Assembly (NCBI GenBank): GCA_903873295.1
Contig: CAIQNV010000049.1
Location: forward strand, 21,073 to 85,072
Source: an uncultured Elusimicrobia bacterium
GTDB lineage: Bacteria; Elusimicrobiota; Elusimicrobia; Elusimicrobiales; UBA9959
Reading direction: 5' to 3'
DNA: 64,000 bases
The position numbers and the translations under genes are program-made. A model generated the notes under the pieces. It saw only the letters and a program-made list of their open reading frames with translations. It ran no database searches and was not told the origin of the DNA. Within the stretch, counting starts at the first letter, position 1. Each line of letters starts with the position of its first letter. Below, one piece after another: positions 19,201 to 26,810 of this stretch.

Positions 19201-22200
19201 TTCAAGGTCTGGATAACCAGCGGCGGCCTTACTACCGAGCTGCCTGTGGCGCAGACTTTCGCCCGGACGCCTTCGGCCTATGATAATACGCAGTATTTCG
19301 GGCGCGAGCGCCTCTCGTATATGAGCGGCCTGAGCGGCCCGGGCGGCGGCATAGCCGTCGACGGTACCTATGTCTATCACGCTTTCGGCGGCAGCTCGGA
19401 AGGCGGTTCCGCCGGGTTCGGGCTGCGCAAGTATAATACGGACCAATACCTGGAATGGACCAAGTTCTTTAACCACGCGGGCGACCGCGCCTATAATGTG
19501 GCCAATGTGACGCGCGACGCCGCCGGCAATTTCTACCTGGTGGGCAGCCAGCGGCTCCCTGATACCGCGGCGGGCGCGCCTGATTATCTGGCGGCGGACA
19601 AGGACCTGTGGATCGCCAAGCTGGACGCGGCGGGCGACCTGGTCTGGTCCTACTCGGCCGACGCTTCAGGCATAAACCAAATGGATGAGCTTTACGACGT
19701 CGCTGTGGAGGAAATCGGAGCGCAGAAATTCCTGTACGTAACGGGCGTCGCCGCCACAGTTTCCAGCGGCCTTGATATGGTGGCGCGGAAATACGATGTT
19801 TCACAATCGACTTATATCGCGCCGCTGTGGACCTATTCCGAGCCCGGCGCCGGCGAAGACGTCGGTTACGGCGTAGCCGTGGGGACCGGCGCGGTCTATC
19901 TGTCCGGCGCCGTGTTCAACACGGATAAGGATATTATCGTGCGGGCGCTCAGCAAGACCAGCGGCCTGCCCGTCGGGGGCCCGATAGTGATCAACTCCGG
20001 GCACGGCGACGACGCGGGCTATGACCTGGCCGTCACCACCGCCGCGCCGGGGTACATCTATGTGGCCGGCTCGGTCGGCACCGCGAGCGAGGGGACTAAT
20101 GCCGCGCTCTTCAAGTATAGCCTGGCCGGAGCTTTAGTGTGGGACCGCTATTACAACGGCAGGGCCGGCGCGGACGACGCCCTCCTCGGAGTGAAAGCCA
20201 GCGGCAGCGGGGTAATTGTCGCCGGCTATGAAACCACCTACGACCAGGGAAAGAACAGCATTTACCGCAAGTTCAGCGCCGCAGGAACCGAGGAGTGGAG
20301 CCGCGGCTTTGACTTCGCCGGCGGCGGCGATGACGAGGCCCATACCCTGGCGCTGGACGCCTCGGGGCGGGTCTATTCAACGGTCTCCCTATGGAGCAAG
20401 AATCCCGGCTTCTACTACTTCCCCGAGCCCAGCTTCGGCCTGATGGCCGCCGCGAATTATGTGCCGGGCTCGGTGCGGCTGGACTGGATGAGCCAGTACG
20501 AAGTGCCCGCCGGCTCGCTCTTCAGTATTCAATACTCCACCAACAGCGGCCAGGTCTGGGATCCGGCCGGCGCCCAGGTGCGGTTCGGCGCCGACGCTTA
20601 CATCAGGGCGGGTATGAATGTCACCCGCGCTGTTTATGGTCTGGATAACGGCCGCGATATGCAGGGTGCGCCCGTGGGCCCCGGCTACTTCTTCAGGGTG
20701 TGGTTCTCGACCGCGGCGGGGATCTTTACCCCGGTGCCCGGCGTGGCTTCGGCCCGCGCCTCCGACGGCTGGGCGTTCGAGAATATGGTCATGTATCCTA
20801 ACGAAGCCAAGCTTTTCGTAATGGGCAATAACCAGCAGGGAACTTCCTCCGTAAATATATCGGGAGAAAAAGAGCTGCCCGGTATAGCGCGCGACGCCGC
20901 CGGCAGCCTCTATATGCTGGCCAATATGGACTGGAACAGCAGCGGCGGCTTTGCCATAAAGAAATTCAGCTCCGCCCTGACGCCGGTCTGGACCAGGTAT
21001 TACGCTCCCGGCGAGCGGTTCGCGGTTAAAGCCAACCGGATGGCGGCTGACGCCGAGGGGAATCTCTATCTGACCGGCTACGAGCGCGGTCCTGACAGCT
21101 CCAACGGCAAGGATATTTTCGTCATGAAGTTCGGCAGCGGGGGTCTGGTCTGGAAATCCACCTATAACTTCGCCGGCGGGGACGATACCGGCTACGGCGT
21201 GGCGCTTGACGCCTCCGGCAATGTTTACGTGGCCGGCTCGGTGTACACCGGGTCCGACGACGATATCTTCGCCGCCAAATTCAGTCCGGCGGGCGTGCTG
21301 CTGGATACCGTGACATACTCCGGCAGCGGCAGCGGGCCGGATGCGGCCTACGGCATAGCGGTGCAGGATGCAAATCTGTACCTGACCGGCTCGTCATATG
21401 AGACGGATCACGGCTCTCATTTCTGGACGGGGCTTTTCAGCTCTTCCGGACTCGACCAGCTCGGCACCTCCCTCACCGGCGGCGACGCCGCCGGCTCGGG
21501 TTACGACGTCGCGGTAGATACTTTAGGCTACGTCTACGCAGCGGGCGAGATATACGGCGCCGATACCGCCAACGACGCTCTGGTCACGAAAAGCTATGCG
21601 AACCTCGACGCCGTGCCGGGCGCGTACCCGATCCGTTATAACAGCCCGGGCAACGCCAACGACGCCGCCTATGGCCTTGCCATAGACGCCGCCGGAAGCG
21701 TTTACGTCACCGGCTCCCAGGAGCGCTACGACATAAACCAGGACAAGAACCTCTGGATCCGCAAGTATGCGCGGGACGGTTCCGAGCTCTGGAGCCAGGA
21801 ATTCCATTCCAACGCCATCCCCGGCGATCCTTACAGCGCGGGCGCCAACTCCGACGAGGGTTTCAGCCTCGCTGTGGGTACTATGGGCTTTGTGTCGGTG
21901 AGCGGCAGGTTCAACGACTACTACGGCCTGTACCGCTACCGCCAGACCAGCACGCTGGCCGTCAATCCCACGCTTACCGTGGTGGTATCCAGCGCCTCCT
22001 GCTCCTCCTGCGCGTCCTTCCGTTTCGGGGGGGTGGGCGTGGCGCTGATCCCTTACTCGCAGACCGGCGGCATTGACGCGGCCAGCATAAGGAGCTCCGT
22101 CACTTCCCCTTCCGGGACGGCTTCTTTTCAGGTGCCTTCCGGCAAGCAGTATTTCATCGCGCTGGACAAGCAGGGCTATAACCCCAACATAAAAGACCAG

Positions 22201-25200
22201 CAGATGGATCCCTACGGGAACTTCTTCGTGCAGCTTAACGCCGATATCACCAAGCAGTACACCCTGTCGCCGCGCCCCGCCAGCGACCCGTATTACCCGC
22301 TGACGGTGACGGTCACCTCCGCTACCGCCAGCGACTATATTATGGCGGAAGTGTTCTTTACCCAGACCGGCGAGAAAGCGGCTTACGGTATAGCACAGGT
22401 GCCGGTAAACAGGAGCAGCGTGACCTTCACGGTCGCCAACGTGCCTCCGGCGGACGCGGGCGCGTACACGCTGGGCGTGACCATCCCCGGCCGCGGCCTG
22501 GCGCGCAGCCTTCCTATGAACGCGCTTTTCCCGCAGACGAGTTCGTATATAGTCAACATGTCCACCTCCTCCGGCGCCGTCGCGACCACCGGCGGTTTCG
22601 ACGTGGGGGCTTCCACCACGCCGCCGTCGGTGGAAGGCGTGGCCAGGAACGCGGGCACCTGGGCCCCGGTGGAAGGGGTGCGCGTGCGGATGTGGAATTC
22701 AGTGCAGAACTGCATGAGCGGGAACTGCGATTACAATGTCTACGAGACGCTCACCGACGTGACCGGCAAGTATTCATTCTACAACGTGGTAAGCACTCCC
22801 GCGTATTACAACCTGTCCGCCCAGAAGGCGGGCTATAAGCGGGCCTGGGACGGCGGGCTTACGATAGCCGCCAACGCGGCTACCATCTACCGCGAGTTCC
22901 GGCTGGAGGAGTCCACCTATACCCTGCGCGGCGTGATACGCTACCGGGACGTCCCGGTGCCTAACGCCGACGTTATGGTTTGGGGCGACTACAGCTGGTA
23001 CCAGAACGGCTCCGACAGCTACCGCGGCGGCCGCGGCATGGATACCGACGCCAGGACCAAGACAGGGGCCGACGGCTCCTTCGTGTTCAGCGGCGCCACG
23101 CTGAACGGCCTGCCTGACGGACAGCTGCGCATGAACGTGTCCTTCTTCGGCAACTGGGTGGACCTTAATCAGGGCAATAACCAATCCAGCTCGGCGGATG
23201 ACGTGCGTATCATCATCTCCAGCGACTCCGCCACCGGAGCAGGCAATTGCGCCAAGGGCAGAGTTTGGAAACTTTTGGCCGAAAGCGGCGCCTGCCAGGA
23301 GTCCGGGGATATCAACTTCAACATCATGCCCCAGGCGCAGAACGATTATGCCACGCTCAGCGGCTCCGTGACCTTTGTCACGACTTACACCGTAAGCGGT
23401 ACCAACCCGCTGGTGATAAGCTCCATGGCGCCGGTGACGGTGATGGCTATGCAGGAGTGCAGCGGCGACTGCAAAGGCCGGTCCATGGGCTTCGCGGTGA
23501 TCAGCGGCACCTACGAGCTCAATACGGCCACCTACAGCATAACTCTGTCCACCGGCATCTCCTATTACACCCGCATAACCTCGAACGAATGGGGCGAAAC
23601 CAGCGCTTTCGACGACAGGGCCGATTTCCGCTCCACTACCACGCTCTCGGTCGTCATGAACTTCGTGATTACGAAAGCGGGCTCGATGAAAGGCGTGGTA
23701 AAAATGCCGGACGGCTCCAACTACAAGCCGAATTACAACTTCGCGTCGGCGGAGCAGTACCACAGGATCGATATCAACGTAGCCGGCCAGAACGTGAACG
23801 TGAACGAGGGCTGGAGCGTGGACGATTACGGCGCCTTTGAGTTTCCCAACCTGGCGCCGGGTCTCTACACCATCACAATGAGGCCCCAGGGTCTCGGTTT
23901 CCACTGGGCCGCGCCGGCTCTGACCGGAGTGGCCGTTGTGGCCGGGAAGACTACGCAGGTCACGCTGAAACTGGAGGATGGCCTGGTGGTGCAGCCGCAG
24001 ATAATAGGCCTCCCGGAGATCTCCACGCCTACCTGGTCTTACCTGATGATACCGGTGGAATCCGGTACCGAGATGAACCAGAAGAAGATCACCGAGATGT
24101 TCTTCGGCTCCGACGTCTTCGCCTTCAACTACAGCACCAGCACGCATCTCTGGGACAAGAAGGTGATGCTTACCGGCCAGTACGACTTCTATCTCATGAT
24201 GGGCGCGCGCTACAGCCCGGAGGGAGGCAACAACCAGCCCCTGAGCTTCGACCAGTTCGGCAACTTCATCGGCAAGGTAAAGGGCTTTGCCGTGCAGCGG
24301 GTGGAAAACTCGCCCAACCTGGGCACCGAGGCCCAGCCCATACCGGTTAACGTGCTGGGCTCGCTCGGGCAGGACTCGTTCGGGGGCACTATCGTCGGAG
24401 AGCGGGTCTATACCGATGCCGACCTCGACAGGATCTTCTCCAACATGAACGAGATCTACCCGGTTATTCCGACCGTCATGGTGTACGACGCGGCCGGGGA
24501 CCTGCGCGGCTATACCGCCGGCCTGCCCGGCAAAGAGGACTTCAACGCGTTCTGGAACGCCCTGCTTGCCAAAGATAAGGCGCAGATGAAGGCTTACTTC
24601 GCGGCGCATCCGAGCCGGTTCATGGTGCCCGGCCTGCCGCCGGGGCGCTACACGGTGGTATTCTCCAACCCCAACTACCCGCCCATAGCTAAAGAGCTGG
24701 ACATTCCGCTGGCGTCGTCTTTCAACGGGGTTTACGCGTTCAACTTCGAGGAGCAGAGCGTGCGCACCGGCGATATTTACGGCACGGTCAGGAGCAGCGC
24801 GACCGGCCTGGGCCTGCCCAGCGCCGTGGTCTACCTGAAGCACCGGACCGTGGAGAAGTTCGCCGATACCGCCGCCGACGGCTCTTATTCCTTCTCCAAC
24901 CTCCCCCCGGGCATCTACCGCCTGGAGGTTACGCGCGAAGGCTTTGTGAAGACCGGCCAGAAAACTTCCCTGACCGGCTCGCTGACGGGCGACGACGAGT
25001 CGAAGCTGGACTTCTATCTTACGCCGTCGCAGACTAACATGACGGGCAAGGTCTACCTGAGCAAGTTCCCCGCCCCGCTGACGAAGTCGGGCGTAAAAAT
25101 AGTGGCTTACGACGAGACCTATAACACAGAGCACCCCTCGGATTATCTGCCCAAGATAGAGGCCACCACCAACGACTCCGGCGAATACGAGATCGCCGGG

Positions 25201-26613
25201 GTAGTGCCGGGCCATAACTACAGGGTCTCGGCCTTCTACGGCGGCAAGCTGCCCGCGACGCTTGACGTCTCCGGCGACGCGGTGACCGAGGGCGTCACCT
25301 ACCTGCCGGATATAGTGCTGCGCGAAGTTCCGCCGCAGATCATGGTGAAGGTGCGCAAATCGCCCGACTCGGTCAATAAAGTGGACGTCACCATTAAATC
25401 GCCCAAGCAGCTGGTTTCTACGCCGGTCTGCAAAGTGAACCCGGGCGAGCTCTATGTCTCCAGCACGGCCGTCAGCCTGGCGCTGGTGCCCGGGCCTAAC
25501 AACACCTATGAGGGCCAGTTCACCGTATCGCGCGGCCAGGCTTTCTACAATGTGCATGTCTCGGCCGGCGACGGCAGCAACAAGATGGAAAAATCCGTCA
25601 CCTACAGCCCCAACAACCAGGCCAAGACCGAACAGTACATTCAGGATGAAGCCATACAGGGCGGCGAGGTGCAGATGGACAAGGAGTCGGAGGAGTATTC
25701 CGGCCTGGAGCTGGACGCCGGCGGCCTCTCCTACTCCACCTTCAGCGCCACGGCCAGCCAGGACTTCGGCAATCTGGTGGGCGGCTTCTTCAGCGCGCTG
25801 CCTTCCGTGCGCACGATAAAGACCGCAAAGGGCGACTTGAACATCACGCAGGCCATGCAGGACCTGATGGCTTCCGAGGTCTACAACATGGAGCTTGAGA
25901 ACGCTTCCGCCAACAAGCCGTTCACGCTGACGCTTAAATACGACAAAGAAAAAGCCGGCGGCAACGGCAATCTGCGCATCTACCAGTACGACGACGCAAG
26001 CGCAGGCTGGAAAGAGGTGCCCGGCGACTACACTACGGACCCGATGCTGGGAGTGCTGTCCGTGGGCGTGGCCGGCCTTTCCAACGCGCACGAGGGCACC
26101 CGCAGCGCAAGCACGCCGCTGGGCCGCAAGCGCTTCGGGATGAGCGCGGTAGTCAACGGGCGTTATGTGCCGTCGGCCGCGGGGACCTCGCAGAGCGGGC
26201 GCTTCGCGGTGTTCACCGCCAACCCGCCCACCGGCACGGCGGCGTTCAGCTCCGCGCTCGTGGTCTACAACATGCCCAACCCGTTCAACCTAAAGAGCAA
26301 GAGCGTTTCTCTGGGCACGGACATCGGCTCGTCGGGCATAGCCAACCCGTATCCCACGAACGGCACGGTCATAAAATACAACCTGCCGGCGGGCAAGTCG
26401 GGAAATCTGAAGTTCGTCATCTACAATATGGCGGGCGAGAAGGTGCGCACTATCGACGAGGGCTCGCGCACCGGCGGTCAGATATACTACTCCGAGTGGG
26501 ACGGAAGGAACGATACCAACCAGGAGTGCGCGTCCGGAGTGTACTTCATGCTGACCTACATGGACGGCAAGAAGCTGGGGACCAAGGCGCACAAGCTGGC
26601 GATAATAAAGTAG
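10279..26613 (+). CDS. Giant (5,444-residue) multi-propeller surface protein with C-terminal FlgD-like sorting domain
   Basis: Predicted secreted surface protein. Signal peptide at residues 1-28. Residues 29 to about 2235 hold SBBP-type beta-propeller blades (repeated YVAG/YVTG followed by a KYD or KYS strand) arranged in modules that each restart with FTGxF..xGGA.(Y/F)DGG at residues 29, 394, 1151 and 1887. Two modules also carry a long extra domain beginning GPNEFxIxETD. A beta-domain (about 2240-2390) and Fn3-like segments near 2394, 2885 and 3388 alternate with further propellers to about 3890. From about 4100 to 5015 there are carboxypeptidase-regulatory-like (CNA-B type) domains, for example the one containing AADGSYSFSNLPPGIY. 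The last 115 residues match FlgD-like/type IX secretion C-terminal domains (NMPNPFN, YNLPAGKSG, SEWDGRND, ASGVYF). A GGAG ribosome site precedes the ATG. The reading frame is intact over 16.3 kb. Ligand and function are unknown; adhesion is a guess. Confidence 0.85.
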   Translation: MRKIKNIFINLLGAALLAAGSAGPALAQFTGDFSQPGGAVYDGGSEDQAHRVAVDTVALNGPFIYVAGTSEFDSQTTGLTAKYDKFGVLAASAVFTGPGSSFAVSDGIAIGADNIFVAGSVGGGLCVAQKYDKNLVFQSSATYSFSIQECVGNDITLSKTGNLYVTGHTGYTSEYRSLLIIKYDENLNFANAVTFSGGVYDKGMSIKTDDRGDVYAVGYSSAAGNLQILTLKYDPALVFISSAVFSIPAGSPEKRVSLSFGQDSVYVAGIDFDKGVLLKYSLDLVFKSSAAFNPGAASGWEGVGVNSLGDVFTTGNVFNGTDLDFLTAKYTPDLVFVSSIAYDGGHEDVALDVALDASDNLYVIGVSSNSLNNDWRTLRYPSSAFGAPAAPAGFTGNFAAPGGAGFDGGDMDYGTGTAFYGSNVYVVGISSSAGVLSSLIVKYDLAGNVVSSATSAAFGDAGFFDVKANANGVYVAAQGEGFLTVKYTPDLVFVSSAVLAGDSSARDLALDTGGNVYVIGSNWGDAGGNNDYKFVKYSKDLAQIGSPVTFNAGGMDEGRGIAVDNGNVYITGDSLIGNTTYFATAKFDSSSMAFISSASYAGGYLDGPAHERLAVNPVTHDVYLLGAQGPEGSSHLVTVKYSQNLQQMVADIFPGDGSSKGKVFGTDIKLDADGNVYSLGKDSYETGGITYEYALVVKYTPGLVFLSSAASSAGSIKYNGFAIALDTTTGYSYVTGLADDDAGQVDMRTVRFDPLGGVAPVAHAMGPNEFIIKETDVEDSGGFSAYGGGKFLVGYQHATSSITARLVLPDGTLVGSEITFNTTTEYGSGGWPAFAFGGTDFLMAWACDLPGYQGRIRGQRIDTSGNKVGSSFWISSTSGFDSHQLGNIAFDGVNYFVVWSASDTVNSYDNMYGQFVSTAGVLVGSRLTIGAGGKDGTVAYGHGKYLAAWRNDGNYGDVGPVKGRLILPNQIFGGTEFVIDASPAPSYNPVIVAADNTRFLVAFHDEWSAPCSEVNPDCSVSSHLFGKFVNADGTVAPSTFTISDSPDAQFLPEPVWDGSKYLITWNDADGLSTATVHMRYFDASGNPLDADTVIASAVSGRIPFSLGFSYDSADKKFFGGVNRYPVTGSYDDATTDLYGLILTTTSSGAGFTGNFSESGGAVYDGGNSDVGADIALNPATDDTYVVGASSVSGLSQGLVIKYNAAGVMVASAPVTDTGGMYLSGVALNGNGIYVAGGVYNTNNFVVKRYGPGLNLISSAVLPGVHTPRVALDGAGNVYLAGSSDGDHNYHLAKYGLGLGFISSTTFDAGGVDRAIGVAVDNGYAYVTGYALISNSTYYVTAKFDAGSLAFVSSVSYANAYAEGGSFERLAVNPVTHEVYLVGTHGTENNRQMVTVKYSQTLQQLGEAIFPGGSYGLGADVKLDTAGNVYALGKEYNGSDYAFVAKYNSALVFLSSAASASVPGSFTGMAVALDTTTGNSYVTGIKSDGGIGPKDPTNDIRTVRFAPLGGVAPVVHAKGPNEFVISETDGRDSGGSVAYGNGNFLTVYQKNDVNVEARLFDTSGNPVGAEIVPAGNTDCQAGQGPAVAFDGTNFLMTWGCRLLSNTSAIRGQRVDSSGNTIGSAFAISAFTGSRGDGDVAFDGTNYFAVWSSTESGAWNIYGQFISATGALVNSRITIATPATAWIDHTPVKYAGGKYLVTWTEGNNVKGRMVLPNGSLYGSEIAVNVDSLTSDGPTVIAYDPGSAKFLVTYNNGINVNSRHLYGRFVDLSGVAGSSFTITEAAGNQFGAVPVWDGSKYLITWSDGYPLSTATVHKRNFSGAGIPLDTDAIIASNESGKVPLSIASAIAGGKVFVLVNRGDIGSYNDASLDLYGLIITTTAIQQAAGFTGNFSQADGAGFDGGAMDFGTAAAFYGSNVYVVGLSSPTGAIIVKYDLAGNVVSSATLGGLESFDGVAVNANGVYAAGKGVTGTGFVTAKYNYSLTLTSAAVLPGQNHARDLALDTGGNVYVVGANDTETGYKFVKYSADLAQQGSPVVFNAGGAATGRGIAVDSGNIYVTGDSLIGAATYYVTARYNSSLAFVSSVAYAGGYSNSESLGAKLAINAATHEVYFVGTHGAHTDLIDSNILTIKYSQNLVQLAAALAPHYYAEGTDIALDNAGNVYTLGVNQVINNGPDYPVVLKYNSDLVFLSSATRQMTNWYAPFGLALDNATGESYVTGLDDGGGISSDMRTVRFAPLGGSVPVVYISTRDVSPAVYLAGQEAAALRITPHTLSGTVSFTGLQIAVNPAGAYANVASAALYADLDSDQIWNPRNDLLLSSGAVTSAGHYFDLSGMGGVIDPDTVVLFITLTPAISAVDSSINVAVPSSASFHTNGDMAQQTIYPITSTPTLVTYLAGLTDLTAEPGANLNSVSLSWTYPQDITSGHYIIRYSTNTADLDNPNLNAVTGAISGITAGAYGSYTASGLTPVTSGLRVFPYYFAVWLYNGISTSAVSSTLARNLYFPAAAVSDKDAALTLRTGMSLTAENAARFAKSTAAAGAYSALTFYDGGKYFIALNTPDGKTQFYYDQTYLALRDLAADPAGNAYGLIQKANNVSLVVKLGPDGAVLWTSPFTSSSSETARALTYGAGAVYYAATGFQPGSAGQDIKLRKLRDTDGALLAVYSSSPAGSYDEVNSLAFVQDASGKYVYAAGASGSPLYGMLYKFADTGTAFSVSPSAVAGSWPVRYVNPGGGDARALAVKADSLNNTLVVVGAEQRNDLNQGSNIWLNRYGPYGAPIFANPTRYNNAQSNSDDIPVGLDFDSFGNIYVSGYTDMWNLGQGYNMLLGKFGPGGQFLSARIYDSGSGSNDTGAGVLVSTNNYAYVAGMFGAAGTFGVYSLPLGSSVNAQFFTAAEGPYTGSADLTWNYTGSLPAGSTYYVQYSTALAPVWSRASAQLAVNAGPSYSGAVQSQRLGGLPALRYPGQDGQETRGNAYKFKVWITSGGLTTELPVAQTFARTPSAYDNTQYFGRERLSYMSGLSGPGGGIAVDGTYVYHAFGGSSEGGSAGFGLRKYNTDQYLEWTKFFNHAGDRAYNVANVTRDAAGNFYLVGSQRLPDTAAGAPDYLAADKDLWIAKLDAAGDLVWSYSADASGINQMDELYDVAVEEIGAQKFLYVTGVAATVSSGLDMVARKYDVSQSTYIAPLWTYSEPGAGEDVGYGVAVGTGAVYLSGAVFNTDKDIIVRALSKTSGLPVGGPIVINSGHGDDAGYDLAVTTAAPGYIYVAGSVGTASEGTNAALFKYSLAGALVWDRYYNGRAGADDALLGVKASGSGVIVAGYETTYDQGKNSIYRKFSAAGTEEWSRGFDFAGGGDDEAHTLALDASGRVYSTVSLWSKNPGFYYFPEPSFGLMAAANYVPGSVRLDWMSQYEVPAGSLFSIQYSTNSGQVWDPAGAQVRFGADAYIRAGMNVTRAVYGLDNGRDMQGAPVGPGYFFRVWFSTAAGIFTPVPGVASARASDGWAFENMVMYPNEAKLFVMGNNQQGTSSVNISGEKELPGIARDAAGSLYMLANMDWNSSGGFAIKKFSSALTPVWTRYYAPGERFAVKANRMAADAEGNLYLTGYERGPDSSNGKDIFVMKFGSGGLVWKSTYNFAGGDDTGYGVALDASGNVYVAGSVYTGSDDDIFAAKFSPAGVLLDTVTYSGSGSGPDAAYGIAVQDANLYLTGSSYETDHGSHFWTGLFSSSGLDQLGTSLTGGDAAGSGYDVAVDTLGYVYAAGEIYGADTANDALVTKSYANLDAVPGAYPIRYNSPGNANDAAYGLAIDAAGSVYVTGSQERYDINQDKNLWIRKYARDGSELWSQEFHSNAIPGDPYSAGANSDEGFSLAVGTMGFVSVSGRFNDYYGLYRYRQTSTLAVNPTLTVVVSSASCSSCASFRFGGVGVALIPYSQTGGIDAASIRSSVTSPSGTASFQVPSGKQYFIALDKQGYNPNIKDQQMDPYGNFFVQLNADITKQYTLSPRPASDPYYPLTVTVTSATASDYIMAEVFFTQTGEKAAYGIAQVPVNRSSVTFTVANVPPADAGAYTLGVTIPGRGLARSLPMNALFPQTSSYIVNMSTSSGAVATTGGFDVGASTTPPSVEGVARNAGTWAPVEGVRVRMWNSVQNCMSGNCDYNVYETLTDVTGKYSFYNVVSTPAYYNLSAQKAGYKRAWDGGLTIAANAATIYREFRLEESTYTLRGVIRYRDVPVPNADVMVWGDYSWYQNGSDSYRGGRGMDTDARTKTGADGSFVFSGATLNGLPDGQLRMNVSFFGNWVDLNQGNNQSSSADDVRIIISSDSATGAGNCAKGRVWKLLAESGACQESGDINFNIMPQAQNDYATLSGSVTFVTTYTVSGTNPLVISSMAPVTVMAMQECSGDCKGRSMGFAVISGTYELNTATYSITLSTGISYYTRITSNEWGETSAFDDRADFRSTTTLSVVMNFVITKAGSMKGVVKMPDGSNYKPNYNFASAEQYHRIDINVAGQNVNVNEGWSVDDYGAFEFPNLAPGLYTITMRPQGLGFHWAAPALTGVAVVAGKTTQVTLKLEDGLVVQPQIIGLPEISTPTWSYLMIPVESGTEMNQKKITEMFFGSDVFAFNYSTSTHLWDKKVMLTGQYDFYLMMGARYSPEGGNNQPLSFDQFGNFIGKVKGFAVQRVENSPNLGTEAQPIPVNVLGSLGQDSFGGTIVGERVYTDADLDRIFSNMNEIYPVIPTVMVYDAAGDLRGYTAGLPGKEDFNAFWNALLAKDKAQMKAYFAAHPSRFMVPGLPPGRYTVVFSNPNYPPIAKELDIPLASSFNGVYAFNFEEQSVRTGDIYGTVRSSATGLGLPSAVVYLKHRTVEKFADTAADGSYSFSNLPPGIYRLEVTREGFVKTGQKTSLTGSLTGDDESKLDFYLTPSQTNMTGKVYLSKFPAPLTKSGVKIVAYDETYNTEHPSDYLPKIEATTNDSGEYEIAGVVPGHNYRVSAFYGGKLPATLDVSGDAVTEGVTYLPDIVLREVPPQIMVKVRKSPDSVNKVDVTIKSPKQLVSTPVCKVNPGELYVSSTAVSLALVPGPNNTYEGQFTVSRGQAFYNVHVSAGDGSNKMEKSVTYSPNNQAKTEQYIQDEAIQGGEVQMDKESEEYSGLELDAGGLSYSTFSATASQDFGNLVGGFFSALPSVRTIKTAKGDLNITQAMQDLMASEVYNMELENASANKPFTLTLKYDKEKAGGNGNLRIYQYDDASAGWKEVPGDYTTDPMLGVLSVGVAGLSNAHEGTRSASTPLGRKRFGMSAVVNGRYVPSAAGTSQSGRFAVFTANPPTGTAAFSSALVVYNMPNPFNLKSKSVSLGTDIGSSGIANPYPTNGTVIKYNLPAGKSGNLKFVIYNMAGEKVRTIDEGSRTGGQIYYSEWDGRNDTNQECASGVYFMLTYMDGKKLGTKAHKLAIIK
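10363..17010 (+). repeat. Tandem module duplication inside the giant gene
   Basis: Four modules restart at 10363, 11458, 13729 and 15937 with the FTGxF opening. Those at 11458 and 13729 are about 757 and 736 residues long and share the same internal order: a propeller, an RTVRFxPLGG joint, a GPNEFxIxETD domain, and an LxTTT end. The module at 15937 stops after the RTVRFAPLGG joint and the one at 10363 lacks the second domain. DNA is recognisably similar but diverged, so the duplication is not recent. Confidence 0.8.
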
Positions 26614-26638
26614 GCCAGGGAAGGGCAGCGTTAAAGAG

Positions 26639-26737
26639 TTCACCGCTGAGACGCGGAGGACAGAATGAGCAGAGAGTAGGGACACGGATTAATATTTTCT
26701 CTTCCGAACTCTGCGACCTCTGCGCCTCCGCGGTGAA
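26639..26737. repeat. MITE-like palindromic repeat, about 99 bp
   Basis: The ends are 22-bp imperfect inverted repeats starting TTCACCGC (left arm 26639-26660, right arm 26716-26737), related by GAGACGCGGAGG versus GGAGGCGCAGAG type changes. It has no coding capacity. Arms of this CACCGC-GAG-CGCAGAGG kind are familiar as dispersed non-coding repeats in many environmental bacterial genomes. It lies in the gap between the giant and PorV-like genes. Confidence 0.55.
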
Positions 26738-26810
26738 TATCGGTAAATCGGCCCGATTAGTGAATTGATTGATTTGTTTTTATGAGGAAAAGAATCGATT
26801 GAGGTAATTT

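Noticed and set aside
22774..26091. An open frame of 1,105 codons on the minus strand inside the giant gene
   Set aside because: Its translation is low in sequence signature (rich in His, Gly, Val, Arg), it lies fully antisense to a domain-rich coding frame, and high-GC codon bias creates such frames.
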